Under the pieces are notes generated by a model. It was not told the origin of the DNA and did not search any database. It saw nothing but the letters and a program-made list of their open reading frames with translations. Source: Flemingiibacterium sp045644145 (GTDB lineage Bacteria > Bacillota > Clostridia > Oscillospirales > CAG-272). Taken from it: DNA of 64,000 bases. Position 1 is the first letter of the stretch. Each line of letters opens with the position of its first letter. A program made the position numbers and the translations under genes. Shown in pieces: positions 49,527-58,708 of this stretch. The stretch is from NCBI GenBank assembly GCA_045644145.1, contig JAZRGK010000080.1, positions 62,001 through 126,000 of the forward strand, in the 5' to 3' direction.

Positions 49527-51056
49527 GTGAAAACTTTGAATTTTTATGATAAGCCCACGAGCTTGCTGCTTGTTGGCAAGATTGCCGCGTATATAACTCC
49601 GGGAATGACCGATAAGGAATTCCTCGAACACGAAATCAAAGCCTGGTTCGGTTCTTCTGAACGCAAAAGCCAGATTGAAGGTGACGAGTATTATGACGGC
49701 AAGCACGATATATTAAAGCGCAAACGCACAGTCATAGGCGAGGGTGGAGAACTGAAGCAGGTTGAAAATCTCCCCAATAACCGTATCGTCGATAATCAAT
49801 ACGCTAAAATGGTCGACCAAAAGGCTAACTACCTTTGTGGTCGGCCGTTTATCTTCGACACGGAAGACAAGGCACACGCTGAGGCGCTTGATAAGATATT
49901 CACCCAAAAAGTACGTCGTAAGATCCGCATAGCCGCAGAGCGTGCACTCACGGGCGGCAAGGTGTGGGTATTCCCGTACTATAAAACCAAGGACACGCTC
50001 TCGTTTTCGTTATTCCCGGCGCACGAAGTACTACCATTCTGGGCGGATACTGAACACGAGGAGCTCGACTGTGCTGTGCACCTCTTTCCGGTGTATGTAT
50101 ACGACGGCAAAGGCGACGAGAGTGTCGTCTATAAAGCTGAAGTGCTGCACGGTGGCGGCGTGGATCGCTTTCTGTGGAAAGACGGAACGCTTGTGTACGA
50201 CAACGATGCACCATCTGGCTCGTACGTTACCTTTACGGACGATGAAACGGGTGAGCAGACCGGATATAACTGGGAGCGCTTGCCGCTTGTGTGCTTCAAG
50301 GCGAATCACCGTGAACAGCCGCTTCTGCGCCGAGTTAAGTGCTTACAGGATGCGCTCAACCTCATGCTTTCAAACGGCGTGAACGCTATGGAGGAAGACG
50401 TCCGAAACACCGTACTCGTTATCCACAATTACGACGGTGAGGATCTCGGCGAGTTCCGTCGCAACCTCGCTACCTACGGCGCGGTTAAGGTTCGCAGCTT
50501 TGAGGGTTCCGACGGTGCGGTTGACAAGCTTGAGATTGAGCTTAACGTTGACAACTATAAAACCGTTATTGAGCTGCTCAAGAAGGCGATCATAGAGAAC
50601 GCGCGCGGATACGACGCTAAGGACGAGCGAATGAACGGCACGCCCAACCAGATGAACATCAGATCTATGTATTCTGACATCGATCTCGATGCGAACGGAA
50701 TGGAAACAGAGTTTCAAGCCGCTTTCGAGGAGCTTCTGTGGTTTGTAAACGTGCATCTGACTAATACCGGCGCAGGCAAGTTTGAAAACGCGGAGGTAAA
50801 GGTTATATTTGACCGCGATATACTCGTGAACGAGTCCGAGGCTATCGAGAACTGCGGAAAATCCGCGGGCATACTCAGCGACGAGACCATAGTCAAGCAG
50901 CATCCTTGGGTGGATGATCCCGAGTCGGAGCTTGAACGTATCAAGTCTGAAAAGGAAAAGGCGGCGGCCGAGGCTGACGCTTACCGCTCTGCGTTTGAAA
51001 ATAATGCCGGTAATCAGAACGGCGCGCAGAACAACGGCGGCGACGTAGATGAATAA
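49527..51056 (+). CDS. Portal protein (SPP1 gp6-like)
   Basis: 509 residues, the dodecameric channel through which DNA enters the head. The sequence follows the SPP1 Gp6 family: WFGSSERKSQIEGDEYYDGKHDI, NNRIVDNQYAKMVDQKANYLCGRPF, and a long C-terminal helix region ending in a Glu/Ala-rich coiled coil and a Gln/Asn-Gly tail. The ATG follows AAGGAGGCGTAAGCC. The end overlaps the head morphogenesis gene by eight bases. Confidence 0.95.
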   Translation: MKTLNFYDKPTSLLLVGKIAAYITPGMTDKEFLEHEIKAWFGSSERKSQIEGDEYYDGKHDILKRKRTVIGEGGELKQVENLPNNRIVDNQYAKMVDQKANYLCGRPFIFDTEDKAHAEALDKIFTQKVRRKIRIAAERALTGGKVWVFPYYKTKDTLSFSLFPAHEVLPFWADTEHEELDCAVHLFPVYVYDGKGDESVVYKAEVLHGGGVDRFLWKDGTLVYDNDAPSGSYVTFTDDETGEQTGYNWERLPLVCFKANHREQPLLRRVKCLQDALNLMLSNGVNAMEEDVRNTVLVIHNYDGEDLGEFRRNLATYGAVKVRSFEGSDGAVDKLEIELNVDNYKTVIELLKKAIIENARGYDAKDERMNGTPNQMNIRSMYSDIDLDANGMETEFQAAFEELLWFVNVHLTNTGAGKFENAEVKVIFDRDILVNESEAIENCGKSAGILSDETIVKQHPWVDDPESELERIKSEKEKAAAEADAYRSAFENNAGNQNGAQNNGGDVDE

Positions 51057-52620
51057 CGCAGATTATTGGACACACCGCCTTAAGATCGCCGAGGAGGCTA
51101 TTCTTAACGATGCCTATAAAAGCGTGCAAGAGGTTGAGCGAGTATGCGAGGTGGCTATTGCTGATTGCGACACGCTGATCCGCGCGTGGTATCAACGTCT
51201 TGCCGCAAATAACAACGTATCATACATAGGTGCGAGGAAGCTTCTCGCCGCCGATGAGCTTGAGGAATTCAAATGGACCGTCCGGGAATACATAAAGAAG
51301 GGCGAGGAGAATGCCATATCGGGTGAGTGGGCAAAGCAGCTTGAAAACGCTTCTGCCAGACACCACATCAGCAAATACGAAGCACTTAAGCTTCAGCTGC
51401 AGCACCGAGCGGAGCTCATTTCTCAAGCACGTGCGACAGCCACGGCTAATGCGGCAAAGCACGCCTATACAGATAGCTACTACCACACAGCCTTTGAGAT
51501 GCAGCGCGGATTTGGCGCGGGATATTCTTTTCAGGCTGTCGATGACGCTATGCTTGACAAGATACTTGCAAAACCGTGGACGGCTGACGGTCAGACCTTC
51601 TCCTTACGAATATGGAGCGACAGAAACAAGCTCGTTGACACTATTCAGCAGGAGCTTACACGCTTACTCGTGACAGGCAGCGCAACGCCTGACAAGGCTA
51701 TTGCCGCTATTGCCTCGAAGTTCAGGACCGCGAAGGAAAACGCGGGGCGGCTCGTTATGACGGAAAGCTCATATTTTGCGAGCATCGGTCAGAGAGATTG
51801 CTACAAGGAGCTCGACGTCGAACAGTATCAGGTAGTCGGAACGCTTGATAACGGCACGTGTGACAAATGCTCGGAGCTCGACGGGCAAGTGTTTCCGATG
51901 AGCGCATACCAACCCGGGCTTACGGCTAATCCGTTTCACCCTTGGTGCCGATGCTGTACTGCACCGTATTTTGCGGATATGGAAGGCGTTGGCGAGCGGT
52001 GCGCCCGTGACATCGAAACGGGCAAGGCGTATGCGGTGCCCAGGGATATGACCTATAAGCAGTGGAGGGCTTCTCAAGATGAAAAATATGGTGCCGGAAC
52101 TGTTGACAAAAGCCGTAAAATGCGGTATAATTATAGCGAGGACGAAAAGCAGTACAATGAGTACAAAAGTCGGCTTGGTTCCGATGCTCCAGAAACACTT
52201 ATGGATTTCTGCGAGTTGAAATACGGCAATCCGACTGCTTATTCTGAACTTCGTGAATTATATACATACAAGGGTAGAGTACCAGAGGCTACTTCCGCCG
52301 ATTACAAAGCATATAAAGCCGTTAAGGCTACCGGCATAGTGGGATCTGTAAGGGTGCCACCTAAAAGTATTGATGCCTCGGTGCTTACTTTTAACGACGC
52401 GCACGCTACACGCCACGGTTGCACGCTTGAGCAAGCCATTGGCTATGTTAGCAATGCAAAATGCTCCGTTACTCGTAAACGCTGGGATGGCTACCATACG
52501 GGATATTACAGCGTTGATGGTGCCACCTATGTGGCAGACGAAACGCAGAAAATAAAAACCGCCTTTTCAAAAGAGGACTTTGATCCAACTACTAAGGCTG
52601 TTATGGAGGTGTTTGAATGA
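51049..52620 (+). CDS. MuF/SPP1 gp7-like head protein with C-terminal nuclease-toxin-like domain
   Basis: 523 residues. The N-terminal 310 residues are the minor head protein, with the MuF end signature TLDNGTCDKCSELDGQVF followed by NPFHPWCRC. After a linker comes an extra domain (about 425-523) with HATRHGCTLEQAIGYVSNAK, WDGYHTGYYSVDGATYVADE and TAFSKEDFDPTTKAVME. This resembles the PBECR (Barnase-EndoU-ColicinE5/D-RelE-like) toxin domains often fused to MuF proteins. The head protein would place a nuclease in the virion or act as an interbacterial effector. The His and the Arg/Lys-Tyr pairs are candidate catalytic residues. The family assignment of the C-terminus is tentative. Confidence 0.82.
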   Translation: MNNADYWTHRLKIAEEAILNDAYKSVQEVERVCEVAIADCDTLIRAWYQRLAANNNVSYIGARKLLAADELEEFKWTVREYIKKGEENAISGEWAKQLENASARHHISKYEALKLQLQHRAELISQARATATANAAKHAYTDSYYHTAFEMQRGFGAGYSFQAVDDAMLDKILAKPWTADGQTFSLRIWSDRNKLVDTIQQELTRLLVTGSATPDKAIAAIASKFRTAKENAGRLVMTESSYFASIGQRDCYKELDVEQYQVVGTLDNGTCDKCSELDGQVFPMSAYQPGLTANPFHPWCRCCTAPYFADMEGVGERCARDIETGKAYAVPRDMTYKQWRASQDEKYGAGTVDKSRKMRYNYSEDEKQYNEYKSRLGSDAPETLMDFCELKYGNPTAYSELRELYTYKGRVPEATSADYKAYKAVKATGIVGSVRVPPKSIDASVLTFNDAHATRHGCTLEQAIGYVSNAKCSVTRKRWDGYHTGYYSVDGATYVADETQKIKTAFSKEDFDPTTKAVMEVFE

Positions 52621-52796
52621 AAACAGTATATTGTCCCGTTATTGATGGGCAGATAGATGGTTCCACCTGTCTGGATATTGTGCTTGTAGCTGACCATGAG
52701 GCAAAGTCCACCATACTGCCTAAAAATATAAAGTGGGATGATGAGCAATGCAGAAAATGTAAGGCATGTAAGTATCACGCTGACGGCGACGATTAA
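52617..52796 (+). CDS. 59-residue Cys-rich partner of the MuF gene
   Basis: Begins MKTVYCPVIDGQIDGSTCLD and ends CRKCKACKYHADGDD, with five Cys, a likely zinc site. The ATG overlaps the MuF stop (ATGA) and has ATGGAGGTG upstream, so the two are co-translated. I recall small proteins of this type behind MuF-toxin genes in other Firmicutes prophages. An immunity or chaperone role is possible but unproved. Confidence 0.72.
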   Translation: MKTVYCPVIDGQIDGSTCLDIVLVADHEAKSTILPKNIKWDDEQCRKCKACKYHADGDD

Positions 52797-52824
52797 AACT
52801 CTTATTCTCACAACTCAATAACCC

Positions 52825-52854
52825 AAGCTCGACACACGAAAGTGTGCCGGGCTT
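52825..52854 (+). terminator. Terminator-like hairpin after the MuF partner gene
   Basis: AAGCTCGACACAC pairs with GTGTGCCGGGCTT (one mismatch, one wobble) around GAAA, followed by TTGTTAT. Two more small hairpins (CCGC...GCGG) lie before the scaffold gene. Confidence 0.7.
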
Positions 52855-52945
52855 TTGTTATACTTTCCCTTAGCCGCAGGGTTACGCGGCAAATCCTTCA
52901 ACCGCAGGCGAAGCGGTATAAAAATCACGCAGAAAGGATAGCACG

Positions 52946-53587
52946 ATGAAAAACATACACGAAATCCTGAAAGAGCTCGGCATCGAGATACCAGCCGATA
53001 AGAAGGCTGACTTCGACACGGTTGTAAACGAAAATTATAAGACCGTTGCCGAGGTTGACAAGATCCGCACGGCGCGTGATACCTACAAGCAGTCGCTTGA
53101 GGATGCGCAGAAGACGCTTAAATCCTTCGAGGGTGTCAACGTGGACGAGCTGAAGGGCGAGATAACCAAGCTCACCAACGATCTTGCCGCCAAGGATGCG
53201 GAGCATCAGCAGAAGCTTGACGATATGGATTTCAACTCTACCGTTGATTCCGCAATAAAAGCCAAGGGCGCAAAGAACGCCAAGGCAGTGCGCGCGCTGC
53301 TTGATCTGGAAACGCTCAAGGCTTCCAAGAACAGAGAGGGCGACATCAATGCGGCTTTAGACAAGGTCGCGGCAGATGAAGCGTACCTCTTTGGTGCTGC
53401 GGATCCAAAGGGTGGTGGAACGCCCAATTTTACGGGCATGCAACCCGGTAATCCCGGCGGCAACACACCGCCTGCAAACGTAGATACATTCGCAACGCGC
53501 CTTGCCGAGGCGAGAAAAAACGGCAACACAGCAGCGGCGGTCGCTATTAAGCGAGAAGCCGCGGAAAACAACGTATTTTTAATGTGA
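52946..53587 (+). CDS. Capsid scaffolding protein (GP20-like)
   Basis: 213 residues. It is helical with a coiled coil from about 45 to 95 (TYKQSLEDAQKTLKSFEGVN, TKLTNDLAAKDAEHQQKLDD) and then the segment VRALLDLETLKASKN typical of phage minor structural GP20 scaffolds. A Gly/Pro-rich linker and a short C-terminal helix to bind capsid follow. Located directly before the capsid gene, as expected. The ATG has AAAGGATAGCACG upstream. Confidence 0.88.
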   Translation: MKNIHEILKELGIEIPADKKADFDTVVNENYKTVAEVDKIRTARDTYKQSLEDAQKTLKSFEGVNVDELKGEITKLTNDLAAKDAEHQQKLDDMDFNSTVDSAIKAKGAKNAKAVRALLDLETLKASKNREGDINAALDKVAADEAYLFGAADPKGGGTPNFTGMQPGNPGGNTPPANVDTFATRLAEARKNGNTAAAVAIKREAAENNVFLM

Positions 53588-53605
53588 AAGGATAGGTAAA
53601 AAAAT

Positions 53606-54565
53606 ATGCCAACTGTAAATGGAACGGGCAACACTTGGAATCTGCCCAACTACGCTGGTGAGCTTTTCACTTGCTCTCCCACCAAAACCCCTCTTCTCTC
53701 TATGATCGGTGGTCTCACCGGCGGTATGAAGACAGAGAACGACGAGTTCGCCACGGGCGTGCTCTATGAATTCCCCACAGCATCGCAGCCTGATATTTCA
53801 GAAACTGCTTCCGAAAAGGCGCCCGCCGCAAGTGCGCTTTCGCGTAATCAGGAGACTAACGTCACTCAGATCTTCCACGAAACCGTGTCGATCACTTATG
53901 CAAAGCAGGCTAATCGCGGCAAGCTTCAGGGCCTCAATACCGCAGGTGCACAGCCCAATCCCGCAAACGAGCTTGACTGGCAGGTAGCACGCAGACTCGA
54001 GAAGATCGCTCAGGACGTCGAATACACGTTCATCAACGGCGTTTATCAGAAGTCTACCGGCGCGAACGTTGCAAACAAGACACGCGGTATGCTCGAGCTT
54101 TGCTCTAACGGTACTACCATCGCTGCGGCAGACGCGGCACTTTCTCTCGACCTGCTCAAGGCACTCTATAAGGAGATGGCAGACGGCGGTGCGGCATTCG
54201 GCAATATGGTACTTCTTTGCGGCTCTTACCAGAAGCAGGCTATCACCGCGCTTTACGAGAAGCAGCTCGGATATAACAAGGCGGCTTCCCGTAACGTGGG
54301 CGGTATGAATATTACCGAACTCGAAAACGACTTCTTCAAGATGGGCGTAGCTTACGATCCCTTTATGCCTGCGGACAAAATCCTCATCACGGACATTGCG
54401 GCACTCGCTCCCGTGTTCCAGGAAGTTCCCGGCAAGGGCGTCCTTTTCCTCGAGGATCTCGCAAAGGAAGGTGCTTCCGAGCGCAAGCAGATCTACGGTC
54501 AGATTGGCCTTGCACACGGTCCCGCATTTCTCCACGGTTCTATTACTGGCCTCAAGGCAGAATAA
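53606..54565 (+). CDS. Major capsid protein (SU10-like, HK97 fold)
   Basis: 319 residues. The start TWNLPNYAGELFTCSPTKTP and the segments SYQKQAITALYEKQLGYNK and LTDIAALAPVF-like ITDIAALAPVF resemble SU10-type major capsid proteins (DUF5309). Position after the scaffold and before the connectors supports this. No protease gene is present, consistent with a scaffold-based head assembly. Codon use is highly biased to C/G-ending codons, as for a highly expressed gene. Confidence 0.87.
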   Translation: MPTVNGTGNTWNLPNYAGELFTCSPTKTPLLSMIGGLTGGMKTENDEFATGVLYEFPTASQPDISETASEKAPAASALSRNQETNVTQIFHETVSITYAKQANRGKLQGLNTAGAQPNPANELDWQVARRLEKIAQDVEYTFINGVYQKSTGANVANKTRGMLELCSNGTTIAAADAALSLDLLKALYKEMADGGAAFGNMVLLCGSYQKQAITALYEKQLGYNKAASRNVGGMNITELENDFFKMGVAYDPFMPADKILITDIAALAPVFQEVPGKGVLFLEDLAKEGASERKQIYGQIGLAHGPAFLHGSITGLKAE

Positions 54566-54580
54566 TCGGAGGTGCCAAGT

Positions 54581-54868
54581 ATGTTTAAGATTACAGCCAA
54601 GGCAAAGAACGGCAATATCTGGGACGGCAAGCGCCTCGTGAAGGTTCTTGAGACAGAGGACGCCGCTGTCGCTGAGCGCTTTAAGACACAGGGCTGCACG
54701 GTCGAGGAGATCGAGGAAGATATAGCCCTCGAGAAAATGACCGCGGCACAGCTCAAGAAGTACGCTAAGAAGAACAAGATCGACATCGGTGACGCGGCAA
54801 GTGCGGAGGATGTTCTCGCTATTATCAAGGCTGCTACCGAGGGCGGTCCTGCCAACACCAACGAATAA
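54581..54868 (+). CDS. Small head protein with HeH/LEM-like C-terminus
   Basis: 95 residues. The second half, EKMTAAQLKKYAKKNKIDIG then AEDVLAIIK, is a HeH/Rho-N-like helix-extended-loop-helix domain seen in phage head genes. The ATG 54581 has CGGAGGTGCCAAGT upstream. Probably a head decoration or connector accessory. Confidence 0.72.
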   Translation: MFKITAKAKNGNIWDGKRLVKVLETEDAAVAERFKTQGCTVEEIEEDIALEKMTAAQLKKYAKKNKIDIGDAASAEDVLAIIKAATEGGPANTNE

Positions 54869-54885
54869 GTAGGGAGGTGCGGTCG

Positions 54886-55269
54886 ATGATATCGCAATCT
54901 GACGTTATAGCGAGACTTAAAATCTTTGGATACAGTGCCAAAGAGAGTGATTCGCTCGCTATCGATTATTCTATAAACCGTGCGGCAGAACAGATCTGTG
55001 CCAGCATTAACCGCACCGACATACCCGACGGGCTGTATCATATGATCGTCGATATGGCAACGGGATATTTCCTGCGTGACCTTAAAAACGCAGGAAAGCT
55101 CGGAGAAAATTTTGATTTTTCTGTGCCAGTCACTAATATCAGCGAAGGCGATGTGTCTGTGGATTTTGCGGATACGAGTACACCCGAGGAGAGGCTTGAC
55201 GTAATGATAAACGGTCTCGTAAATCCACCTCCGAGCGTTTTTGCGGCATTCAGGAGGATCAAATGGTAA
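54886..55269 (+). CDS. Head-tail connector protein (DNA packaging/gp15-like)
   Basis: 127 residues, mostly helical (FGYSAKESDSLAIDYSINRA, YHMIVDMATGYFL). This resembles phage head-tail connectors of the YqbG/gp15 type, which extend the portal channel. The ATG 54886 has GGGAGGTGCGGTCG upstream. It overlaps the next gene. Confidence 0.78.
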   Translation: MISQSDVIARLKIFGYSAKESDSLAIDYSINRAAEQICASINRTDIPDGLYHMIVDMATGYFLRDLKNAGKLGENFDFSVPVTNISEGDVSVDFADTSTPEERLDVMINGLVNPPPSVFAAFRRIKW

Positions 55270-55640
55270 ACGGTATCGATTTACGCGCTTACGGCAGCGC
55301 TATCAAGCGTCTTTGGGACGGTAAGTGCACCGTTATTATACGCGAACCTAAGACCAACGAAGTCAACGGGCGGACAGAAGATGAGGAGAAAGCTCTTTAC
55401 ACCGATGAGCCGTGCCGAATATCATTTGACACAGTTGACAGTGCAGAGAGTTCGGACGGAGCTTCACGCCCCGTCCAGAGCATCAAGCTGTTTATCGATG
55501 CGAAGCTCGACATCCCTGCCGGTTCTAAAATCACGGTTACACGAAAAGGTGTGACAGCAGACTATGAGCGAAGCGGTAAACCCGCCGTGTACTCTTGTCA
55601 CCAGGAGATCTCGCTCGAGCTATTTCGAGGGTGGGCATAA
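55263..55640 (+). CDS. Head-tail adaptor protein (gp16/stopper-like)
   Basis: 125 residues, beta-rich, with the pattern LWDGKCTVIIRE, EPCRISFDT and IPAGSKITVTRKG seen in phage head closure (stopper) proteins. It overlaps both neighbours. Confidence 0.75.
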   Translation: MVNGIDLRAYGSAIKRLWDGKCTVIIREPKTNEVNGRTEDEEKALYTDEPCRISFDTVDSAESSDGASRPVQSIKLFIDAKLDIPAGSKITVTRKGVTADYERSGKPAVYSCHQEISLELFRGWA

Positions 55641-56284
55641 TGGCAAAATGGGGAAGTTGTGATTTTTCGCAGTTCAAGTCTTTGCAGGAACGTCTGCAAA
55701 AACTTGAAGATGCTGATCTCGACACATTTTGTCGTGATGCCTCCAAAGAACTCGCGGCAAGACTACTCGCACTGGTCATTCCTCGTACTCCTGTAGGCAC
55801 AAAGCCGGAGCTTCAAGGCTCAAAAACTGAAAAGGTTGAGGGCGCGAGCGGTAAAAAACGCACATTTCTTACCGCAGAAGGAGCAAGGTTAGCGCAGTAC
55901 TGGGGTGGATATGACGGGGGCACGCTACGACGAGGTTGGACCGCTAAAACACACGAAGAAGCAGAAGGCGGCAGTGGCAAACCATCTGCCGCCCAAGCTG
56001 CGGAGTATGCGGAGTCGCTCACGGTAACCAAAAGCGGTAACGACTATATCATCGAAATCATAAACCCGGTGCTGTATGCCGAGTACGTCGAGTACGGTCA
56101 CCGACAGACTCCCGGTCGCTACGTTCCAGCGATAGGTAAGCGTCTGAAGAACGGATGGGTGCAAGGCAAATATATGCTCACAATATCCGAGGAGGATCTC
56201 GAGAGGATCGCTCCGGGTATTTTACAGAAAAAACTTGAAAACAAATTACGGGAGGTGTTCGGCGGTGGCACAGATAAACTATAA
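55640..56284 (+). CDS. HK97 gp10-like head-tail joining protein
   Basis: 214 residues. The start FSQFKSLQERLQKLEDADLD, PRTPVGT, the LRRGWT strand and the end IINPVLYAEYVEYGHRQTPGRYVP are the HK97 gp10 family pattern. A Gly-rich insertion of about 50 residues lies in the middle (SGKKRTFLTAEGARLAQYWG). Its ATG overlaps the previous stop (ATAATG). Confidence 0.86.
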   Translation: MAKWGSCDFSQFKSLQERLQKLEDADLDTFCRDASKELAARLLALVIPRTPVGTKPELQGSKTEKVEGASGKKRTFLTAEGARLAQYWGGYDGGTLRRGWTAKTHEEAEGGSGKPSAAQAAEYAESLTVTKSGNDYIIEIINPVLYAEYVEYGHRQTPGRYVPAIGKRLKNGWVQGKYMLTISEEDLERIAPGILQKKLENKLREVFGGGTDKL

Positions 56285-56693
56285 CAGTGTGTTTGATGCG
56301 GTAACGCTGGCGCTTCATAGGGTCTTCCCATCTGCGAAGATACGCGGAGAAGCCGCCAAGCAGGGCTTGAATCCCGGCGACTTTACCGTTTTGCCCATTA
56401 CCCCCGCTCATACCGGGCAAATGGGTTCACGCGCGCAGAGGAGTGTAACGTTTGACGTTATTTACTATCCTGCCGCGGAGAATAGCCGCGCGGAGTGCCT
56501 GAATGTCGCCGAGCGCTTGCCTTATATTCTCGGTACCGTCAGCACACCGGAGGGCGACTGCGTGCACGGTACGGGGTTTGAGTGCAGAATAAGCGACGAC
56601 GTACTGCATTGTATCGTGCGCTATCCGTATTTTGTGTACGTTCCCAAAGAGAGCGAACCGATTGAATCGCTATCAATAATACAGGAGGTTTAA
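56265..56693 (+). CDS. Tail terminator-like protein
   Basis: 142 residues with INYNSVFDAVTLALHRVFPS at the N-terminus and a beta-rich remainder, ending before the sheath block. Size and position match the tail completion/terminator proteins of PBSX-like phages. It starts with GTG after GGGAGGTGTTCGGCG. Confidence 0.7.
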   Translation: MAQINYNSVFDAVTLALHRVFPSAKIRGEAAKQGLNPGDFTVLPITPAHTGQMGSRAQRSVTFDVIYYPAAENSRAECLNVAERLPYILGTVSTPEGDCVHGTGFECRISDDVLHCIVRYPYFVYVPKESEPIESLSIIQEV

Positions 56694-56697
56694 TACT

Positions 56698-56874
56698 ATG
56701 TCAAAGGTCAGCACCGAGGCGGCGTCTGTTCATACGAAAAAACAACTGCTTGCCTCAAAGAAATACGCCAACAGGCAGGATATTATCAACGCCCTGCTTG
56801 AGGATGGCAAGACCTACACCACCGCCCAGGTGGATGCGTTGATTGAAAAATTCATGAAAGGACAGGTAAAGTAA
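56698..56874 (+). CDS. 58-residue protein before the tail sheath gene
   Basis: Helical, basic: KKQLLASKKYANRQDIINAL then KTYTTAQVDALIEKFMKG. The ATG has ACAGGAGGTTTAATACT upstream. Small genes in this place are common in PBSX-like phages; function unknown. The stop lies two bases before the sheath ATG. Confidence 0.75.
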   Translation: MSKVSTEAASVHTKKQLLASKKYANRQDIINALLEDGKTYTTAQVDALIEKFMKGQVK

Positions 56875-56875
56875 T

Positions 56876-58198
56876 ATGGCACACGGTGGCGGCACCTGGC
56901 TTACCCAAAACAAGGTAATGCCCGGTACTTATATCAATTTTACCAGTTTGGCCAAGGCTACGGCGGCTCTTTCCGACAGAGGCATTGCCGCAGCGCCCTT
57001 TGAGCTGAATTGGGGCCCGGAGGGTACCGTTTTTGAGGTAACATCCGGCGATTTCCAGAAAAACAGCAAGGCCATTTTCGGCTACGGCTACGATGCCCCG
57101 GAAATGCTTGCATTGCGTGAGATTTTCTGCCACGCAACCAAAGTTTACTGCTTCCGTTTGGGTACGGGCGGCGTAAAGGCTACCAATACCTACGGTACAG
57201 CAAAGCATCCCGGCACTCGTGGCAATGACATTACCATTGTTGTTGCCAAGAATGTTGACGATGAGAACGCCTACGATGTAAGCACTCTTGTTGGCGGCTC
57301 TGTGTACGAAACCCAGACCGTTGCGGGTGCATCCAGCCTTGTTGACAACGATTTTGTTGTGTTCAAAAAGGATGCAACTCTCAAGGATGAGGCAGGCGTA
57401 CCTATGACCGGCGGCACGAACTGTGCAAGCATCACCGGCGAACATCACCAGGCTTTCCTTGACAAGATCGAAAGCTACGCATACAACGCACTTTGCTGCC
57501 CTGCATCCGATGCCTCGGTTGTAACCCTTTACGCAAAGTTTGCGGAGCGTGTGCGTGACACCATCGGCTCCAAATTCCAGGTAATTGCTTGGCAGCCTGC
57601 GGCTGACTATGAGGGCGTTATCGGCGTTTGGAATGAGGCAACCCACGGATCCATTGCGAATGTTGCAAAGCACGCCCTTGTATATTGGACGGCTGGTGCA
57701 CAGGCAGGGGTTGCTGTCAATAAATCGCTCACTAATTCCGTGTATGATGGTGAGCTCATTGTGGATGTGGAATACACCCAGGCAGAGCTTGAGGCTTGCA
57801 TTAAAGCCGGCAAGTTTATGCTCCACAATGTAAACGGCACGGTGCGTGTTTTGGAGGATATTAACACCCTCGTTACCCTCAACGATGAAAAGGGTGAGAT
57901 TTTCCAGAGCAACCAGACCGTAAGAGTGTGCGACCAGATCGCCAACGATGTTGCGGTGCTCTTTAACACCCGCTATGTTGGCCAGGTACCGAATGATGCC
58001 TCTGGGCGTGCTACCCTCTGGAACGATATTGTTAAGCTGGTGCAGGAGCTTGAGCGCATCCGTGCGGTTGAGGACTTTGACACCGACACAGTAACGGTAG
58101 AGGTTGGCGATAACAAAAAGGCGGTACTGCTCACTATCAACGGCCTTAACATTGTAAATGCGATGAGCCAGCTCTATATGAGCGTTATTATTCAGTAA
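56876..58198 (+). CDS. Contractile tail sheath protein
   Basis: 440 residues. The start GGGTWLTQNKVMPGTYINFT, the internal AKHPGTRGNDITIVV, and the C-terminal block VNGTVRVLEDINTLVT, DQIANDVAVLFNTRYVG and VTVEVGDNKKAVLLTINGL are diagnostic of the XkdK-like sheath family. It shows that the phage has a contractile (myovirus) tail. The following gene is the tube protein. The gene begins two bases after the small preceding gene and has AAAGGACAGG upstream. Confidence 0.95.
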   Translation: MAHGGGTWLTQNKVMPGTYINFTSLAKATAALSDRGIAAAPFELNWGPEGTVFEVTSGDFQKNSKAIFGYGYDAPEMLALREIFCHATKVYCFRLGTGGVKATNTYGTAKHPGTRGNDITIVVAKNVDDENAYDVSTLVGGSVYETQTVAGASSLVDNDFVVFKKDATLKDEAGVPMTGGTNCASITGEHHQAFLDKIESYAYNALCCPASDASVVTLYAKFAERVRDTIGSKFQVIAWQPAADYEGVIGVWNEATHGSIANVAKHALVYWTAGAQAGVAVNKSLTNSVYDGELIVDVEYTQAELEACIKAGKFMLHNVNGTVRVLEDINTLVTLNDEKGEIFQSNQTVRVCDQIANDVAVLFNTRYVGQVPNDASGRATLWNDIVKLVQELERIRAVEDFDTDTVTVEVGDNKKAVLLTINGLNIVNAMSQLYMSVIIQ

Positions 58199-58212
58199 AG
58201 GAGGCAACGTAA

Positions 58213-58689
58213 ATGGATAGCACAAAGATTATGGCAACCAATGATGCACCGGTTGCGAAATTTGCCGAGGTATTTGTTACCCTCAATGGTAAGCGTTATG
58301 CAATGCTTATGTGTAAAAACTTTGAGGGCAAGGCCAGCATTTCCACCCAGGATGTTCCCCGTATGGGCTCCATCATTATGGGTAAGAAACCCACAACCGT
58401 TGAGCTTTCTTTCTCAATGACCATCTACAAGTGCACCGAGATTTTTGATGATGTGCTTGACACATTCATTAAAACCGGTACAATGCCCACTATGGACATC
58501 CAGACCTCAAACGAAGACCCGTCAACCTCGGTAGGACGCAGCACCAAGTCATATAACGACTGCATACTTGATGGCGATGTTCTGCTTTCTCTCGCTGGTA
58601 GTGAAGATGATTTTATCGAGCAGGAGATCAGCGGCTTCGCAGGAGGCTACACGAGAGGCGAAAAGTACAAGAACCCAGCTTATATGTAA
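58213..58689 (+). CDS. Tail tube protein (XkdM-like)
   Basis: 158 residues. FAEVFVTLNGKRYAMLMCKN, FEGKASISTQDVPRMGS and SGFAGGYTRGEKYKNPAYM match the XkdM tube family. The order sheath, tube, chaperone, tape measure is the standard one. The ATG has AAAGGAGGCAACGTAA upstream. Confidence 0.93.
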   Translation: MDSTKIMATNDAPVAKFAEVFVTLNGKRYAMLMCKNFEGKASISTQDVPRMGSIIMGKKPTTVELSFSMTIYKCTEIFDDVLDTFIKTGTMPTMDIQTSNEDPSTSVGRSTKSYNDCILDGDVLLSLAGSEDDFIEQEISGFAGGYTRGEKYKNPAYM

Positions 58690-58708
58690 TTTTTAGGAGG
58701 ATATTAAA

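Noticed and set aside
56852..58225. Minus-strand ORF of 457 codons opposite the tail sheath gene
   Set aside because: Shadow of the sheath coding frame; the plus-strand product is an unmistakable tail sheath.
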